Origin: Candidatus Bathyarchaeota archaeon
GTDB lineage: Archaea > Thermoproteota > Bathyarchaeia > Bathyarchaeales > Bathyarchaeaceae
Direction: 5' to 3'
Assembly (NCBI GenBank): GCA_020348365.1
Contig: CP070749.1
Location: 975,778-989,946 of the forward strand
Length of the DNA stretch: 14,169 bases
Shown here: in pieces, positions 12,231 to 14,169 of the stretch
Layout: every line of letters begins with the position of its first letter
Numbering within the stretch: the stretch's first letter is position 1
The notes under the pieces: model-generated
What the model was told of the DNA's origin: nothing
The model's input: the letters and a program-made list of their open reading frames with translations, nothing else
Databases searched by the model: none
Translations under genes and position numbers: made by a program

Positions 12231-12265
12231 GAACATTCAGCTTATGCAGGGGAATACCAGCAAAG

Positions 12266-13732
12266 TTGATAGGTTTTGACACAACATCCCAGCTCTCATC
12301 CTGCCATATTCTAGACAAGGAAGCGTTGGACGCTATTCATCATGCCACCCTTGAGGTTTTGGAGAAGACTGGAGTAATCGTCGAAAGCGATGAGGCTCTC
12401 GGAATACTGGATGAAGCAGGATGTACAGTGGATCATCGACGGCATCTTGCCCTAATCCCCCCTCATCTCGTAAAAGAAGCACTGACGCGAAAGCCAAAGA
12501 GGATCACCCTTAATGCAAGGAAACCCAAGAACGATCTCAAGTTAGACGGCAGCCAAATGTTCCTGTGTACGGATGGAAGCGGAACACATACCATTGACCT
12601 CGAGACTGGAGAGAGAAGATCTTCAATCAAAGAAGACCTTGCAATGAGCGCCAAGATAGCCGATCACATCGAAGCAATCGGCGTCTACTGGCCGATGATA
12701 ACATCACAGGATATGCCTGCTCCTGCTAGAGTATTGCATGACTTGGAGACATCAATAGCCAACACGGAAAAGCATGTCATGTTCGAGACAACGACCACTC
12801 CCGACGAAGCAAGATTCCAGATTGAGATTGCTGCTCTTGCAGTTGGAGGCAAGGAGGAACTGAAGAGAAGACCCATTATCTCCTCATGCCACTGCACCAT
12901 TGCACCTCTGAAACACGACAAGGGACCGACTGAGGCTGCCATCGAGTTTTCGAGAGCTGGAGTGCCCGTATATTTTCTGCCAATGCCCCAAGCAGGAGCA
13001 ACTGGTCCAATAACCCTCGCTGGCTCCACGGTTGTTGGCAACGCGGAATCGCTAAGCGGTTTGGTCATTATTCAGATGGCAGCGCCTGGGGCGCCGATGC
13101 TATACAGCTCGGAGGCCTCAAACTTCGACATGAAGAATCTGCGGTGGTGCGCGGGAAGTCCGGAGTGCGGTTTGCTGACAGCAGTCTCCAGCGAACTCGC
13201 CAGATATTACGAGATGCCTTCAACTTCCGCGGGCTTCTCAACCGACGCGAAGATGCCCGGAGCCCAGGCCTGCTACGAGAAAGCGGTTACGGGCACTCTT
13301 CCCGTCTTTGCTGGGTACGACATTGTAGGCGGGCTTGGACTCCTAGACGCCTGCACACTCTTCACTCCAGAACAACTAATAATCGATGCCGAGATTGCCG
13401 GAATGCTCCACCAACTTGCTCAGGGAATCGAGGTGAACGAAGAAACATTGGCTGTCGACTTAATCCACAAGATTGGCCCGGGAGGCAACTATCTTACGGA
13501 GAAACATACCTTGGAGCATATGAGGAAAGAACATTTCATTCCGGAATTAGCTGACAGACACTCATATGAAGCCTGGAAGAAGGCTGGTTCAAAAACTACC
13601 GTAGAAGCTGCTAGGAAGAAGGCCAAGGAAATATTAAAGGAACATCAGCCTGCGCCTCTTGAAAAGGATGTTCAAAAGGAAATGGGCGAAATAATCAGGA
13701 AAGCAGAGAGACAGCTAATCCGGAACACTTGA
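12266..13732 (+). CDS. MttB-family corrinoid methyltransferase, non-pyrrolysine type
   Basis: Substrate-specific methyltransferase I of the MttB superfamily (COG5598), 488 residues, close to the usual length. The family signature runs throughout: HATLEVLEKTGVIVESDEAL near the start, LLTAVSSELARYYEMPSTSA and GFSTDAKMPGAQACYEKAV in the barrel, DIVGGLGLLDACTLFTPEQL, and GPGGNYLTEKHTLEHMRKEH near the end. No in-frame TAG interrupts it, so it belongs to the non-pyrrolysine branch. Characterised members of that branch demethylate quaternary amines such as glycine betaine, proline betaine, carnitine or gamma-butyrobetaine. Which substrate applies here cannot be told. The start is TTG with only a distant GGGGA, so it is uncertain; the nearby ATG at 12244 is out of frame and closes quickly. 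It pairs with the corrinoid protein directly upstream. Confidence 0.88.
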   Translation: MIGFDTTSQLSSCHILDKEALDAIHHATLEVLEKTGVIVESDEALGILDEAGCTVDHRRHLALIPPHLVKEALTRKPKRITLNARKPKNDLKLDGSQMFLCTDGSGTHTIDLETGERRSSIKEDLAMSAKIADHIEAIGVYWPMITSQDMPAPARVLHDLETSIANTEKHVMFETTTTPDEARFQIEIAALAVGGKEELKRRPIISSCHCTIAPLKHDKGPTEAAIEFSRAGVPVYFLPMPQAGATGPITLAGSTVVGNAESLSGLVIIQMAAPGAPMLYSSEASNFDMKNLRWCAGSPECGLLTAVSSELARYYEMPSTSAGFSTDAKMPGAQACYEKAVTGTLPVFAGYDIVGGLGLLDACTLFTPEQLIIDAEIAGMLHQLAQGIEVNEETLAVDLIHKIGPGGNYLTEKHTLEHMRKEHFIPELADRHSYEAWKKAGSKTTVEAARKKAKEILKEHQPAPLEKDVQKEMGEIIRKAERQLIRNT

Positions 13733-13842
13733 CATCTCAATCTGCGGTCAGAGTAAAATACGCATAATCACGTGTGAATAGCACAGAATCGTTCATTCTT
13801 AACGTTGGAAAAAAGCTTCATTTTAACCCTCCATTCCCTAAG

Positions 13843-13915
13843 AAACGTTATAACGCTTGCGCGCGCGGATAGGAGAACTGAGAAAGCGTTCGAGCGATAT
13901 AATAGGTAAACGTTA
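13843..13915 (+). promoter_or_regulatory. Promoter region of the NHL-repeat gene with AAACGTTA repeats
   Basis: AAACGTTA occurs at 13843-13850 and 13908-13915; the first overlaps the palindrome CGTTATAACG (13846-13855) and is followed by a GC run (13859-13867). A TATA-like GATATAATA (13896-13904) predicts transcription near 13926, about 28 bases before the ATG. The repeats flank the TATA box and could be regulator sites. The 221-base gap holds no other feature I can support. Confidence 0.4.
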
Positions 13916-13953
13916 AAGAATTGCTGTCAGGAATGATATAATGGCTAAGTTTC

Positions 13954-14169
13954 ATGATGCAGAAGTACCCTGAAAGAACCACGGTTCTAGCAGCCGTTCT
14001 GGTTTCAATTCTCTTCTTGAGCGGGGTCAAGGCGGTGTATGGGGCGGAGTATGTCTTCATCTTGAAATGGGGCAGTTTTGGCTCTGGTGACGGGCAGCTC
14101 TATTATCCGAGAAATGTTGCCATTGATAATGAGGGATATGTATATGTGGCTGACACTGATAATCATCGT
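13954..14169 (+). CDS. Secreted NHL/beta-propeller repeat protein, cut by the window end
   Basis: Only the first 72 residues are present and the frame is open at the last base. A signal peptide is visible: basic MMQKYPERT, hydrophobic TVLAAVLVSILFLSGV, then small residues up to VYGAEY. The mature part begins with an NHL repeat: FILKWGSFGSGDGQLYYPRN followed by VAIDNEGYVYVADTDNHR. This is the typical GSxGSGDGQF.xPxxVAxDxxGxVYVADxxNxR pattern of archaeal surface or exported propellers. The start may be either of two adjacent ATGs (13954, 13957); an upstream ATG at 13941 is in another frame and closes after ten codons. The number of repeats and any membrane anchor lie outside the window. Confidence 0.85.
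   Translation, partial: MMQKYPERTTVLAAVLVSILFLSGVKAVYGAEYVFILKWGSFGSGDGQLYYPRNVAIDNEGYVYVADTDNHR

Noticed and set aside
12266..13732. Pyrrolysine-containing trimethylamine methyltransferase
   Set aside because: The frame runs through the whole family length with no in-frame TAG, so it is the non-pyrrolysine branch.

Overview
The window looks like a chromosomal segment from an uncultured archaeon. The grounds are a Bat-type helix-turn-helix regulator, TATA-like boxes about 25 bp ahead of inferred transcription starts, several short-leader or leaderless genes beside others with strong GGAGG sites, tungsten-type aldehyde ferredoxin oxidoreductases with polyferredoxin partners, and a non-pyrrolysine MttB-family methyltransferase with its corrinoid protein. 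A TACK-group anaerobe such as a Bathyarchaeia-like lineage would fit, but that placement is inference.

Layout. Bases 1-517 hold an unexplained element with open frames on both strands and a minus-strand terminator-like hairpin, followed by a promoter with a paired 13-bp operator-like repeat. Bases 518-1240 encode the Bat-type regulator. Bases 1241-3838 are the odd part: an island with no normal-sized gene, in which I read several very short minus-strand genes (two small membrane proteins, one zinc ribbon, and lysine/arginine-rich peptides of 30-45 residues, one split by a +1 frameshift). They lie among (GC)n tracts, nine copies of GCATGC, a nested inverted repeat, and an array of GTTTGATG sites spaced close to whole turns of the helix.

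Bases 3839-13732 are a compact metabolic region: a glutamate-1-semialdehyde-aminomutase-like class III PLP enzyme; a 16-cysteine polyferredoxin plus AOR on the plus strand; a second AOR plus polyferredoxin on the minus strand, converging on the first pair; then, divergent from the second AOR, a saccharopine dehydrogenase-like NAD(P) enzyme, a corrinoid protein and an MttB-family methyltransferase. The window ends inside a secreted NHL-repeat protein.

How they may work together (inference): MttB and the corrinoid protein would demethylate a quaternary or tertiary amine. The dehydrogenase and PLP enzyme would handle the amino or imino product. The two AOR/ferredoxin pairs would oxidise the resulting aldehydes and pass low-potential electrons to ferredoxin. 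No methyltransferase II, corrinoid reactivase or pyrrolysine gene lies in the window. The substrate cannot be read from the sequence.
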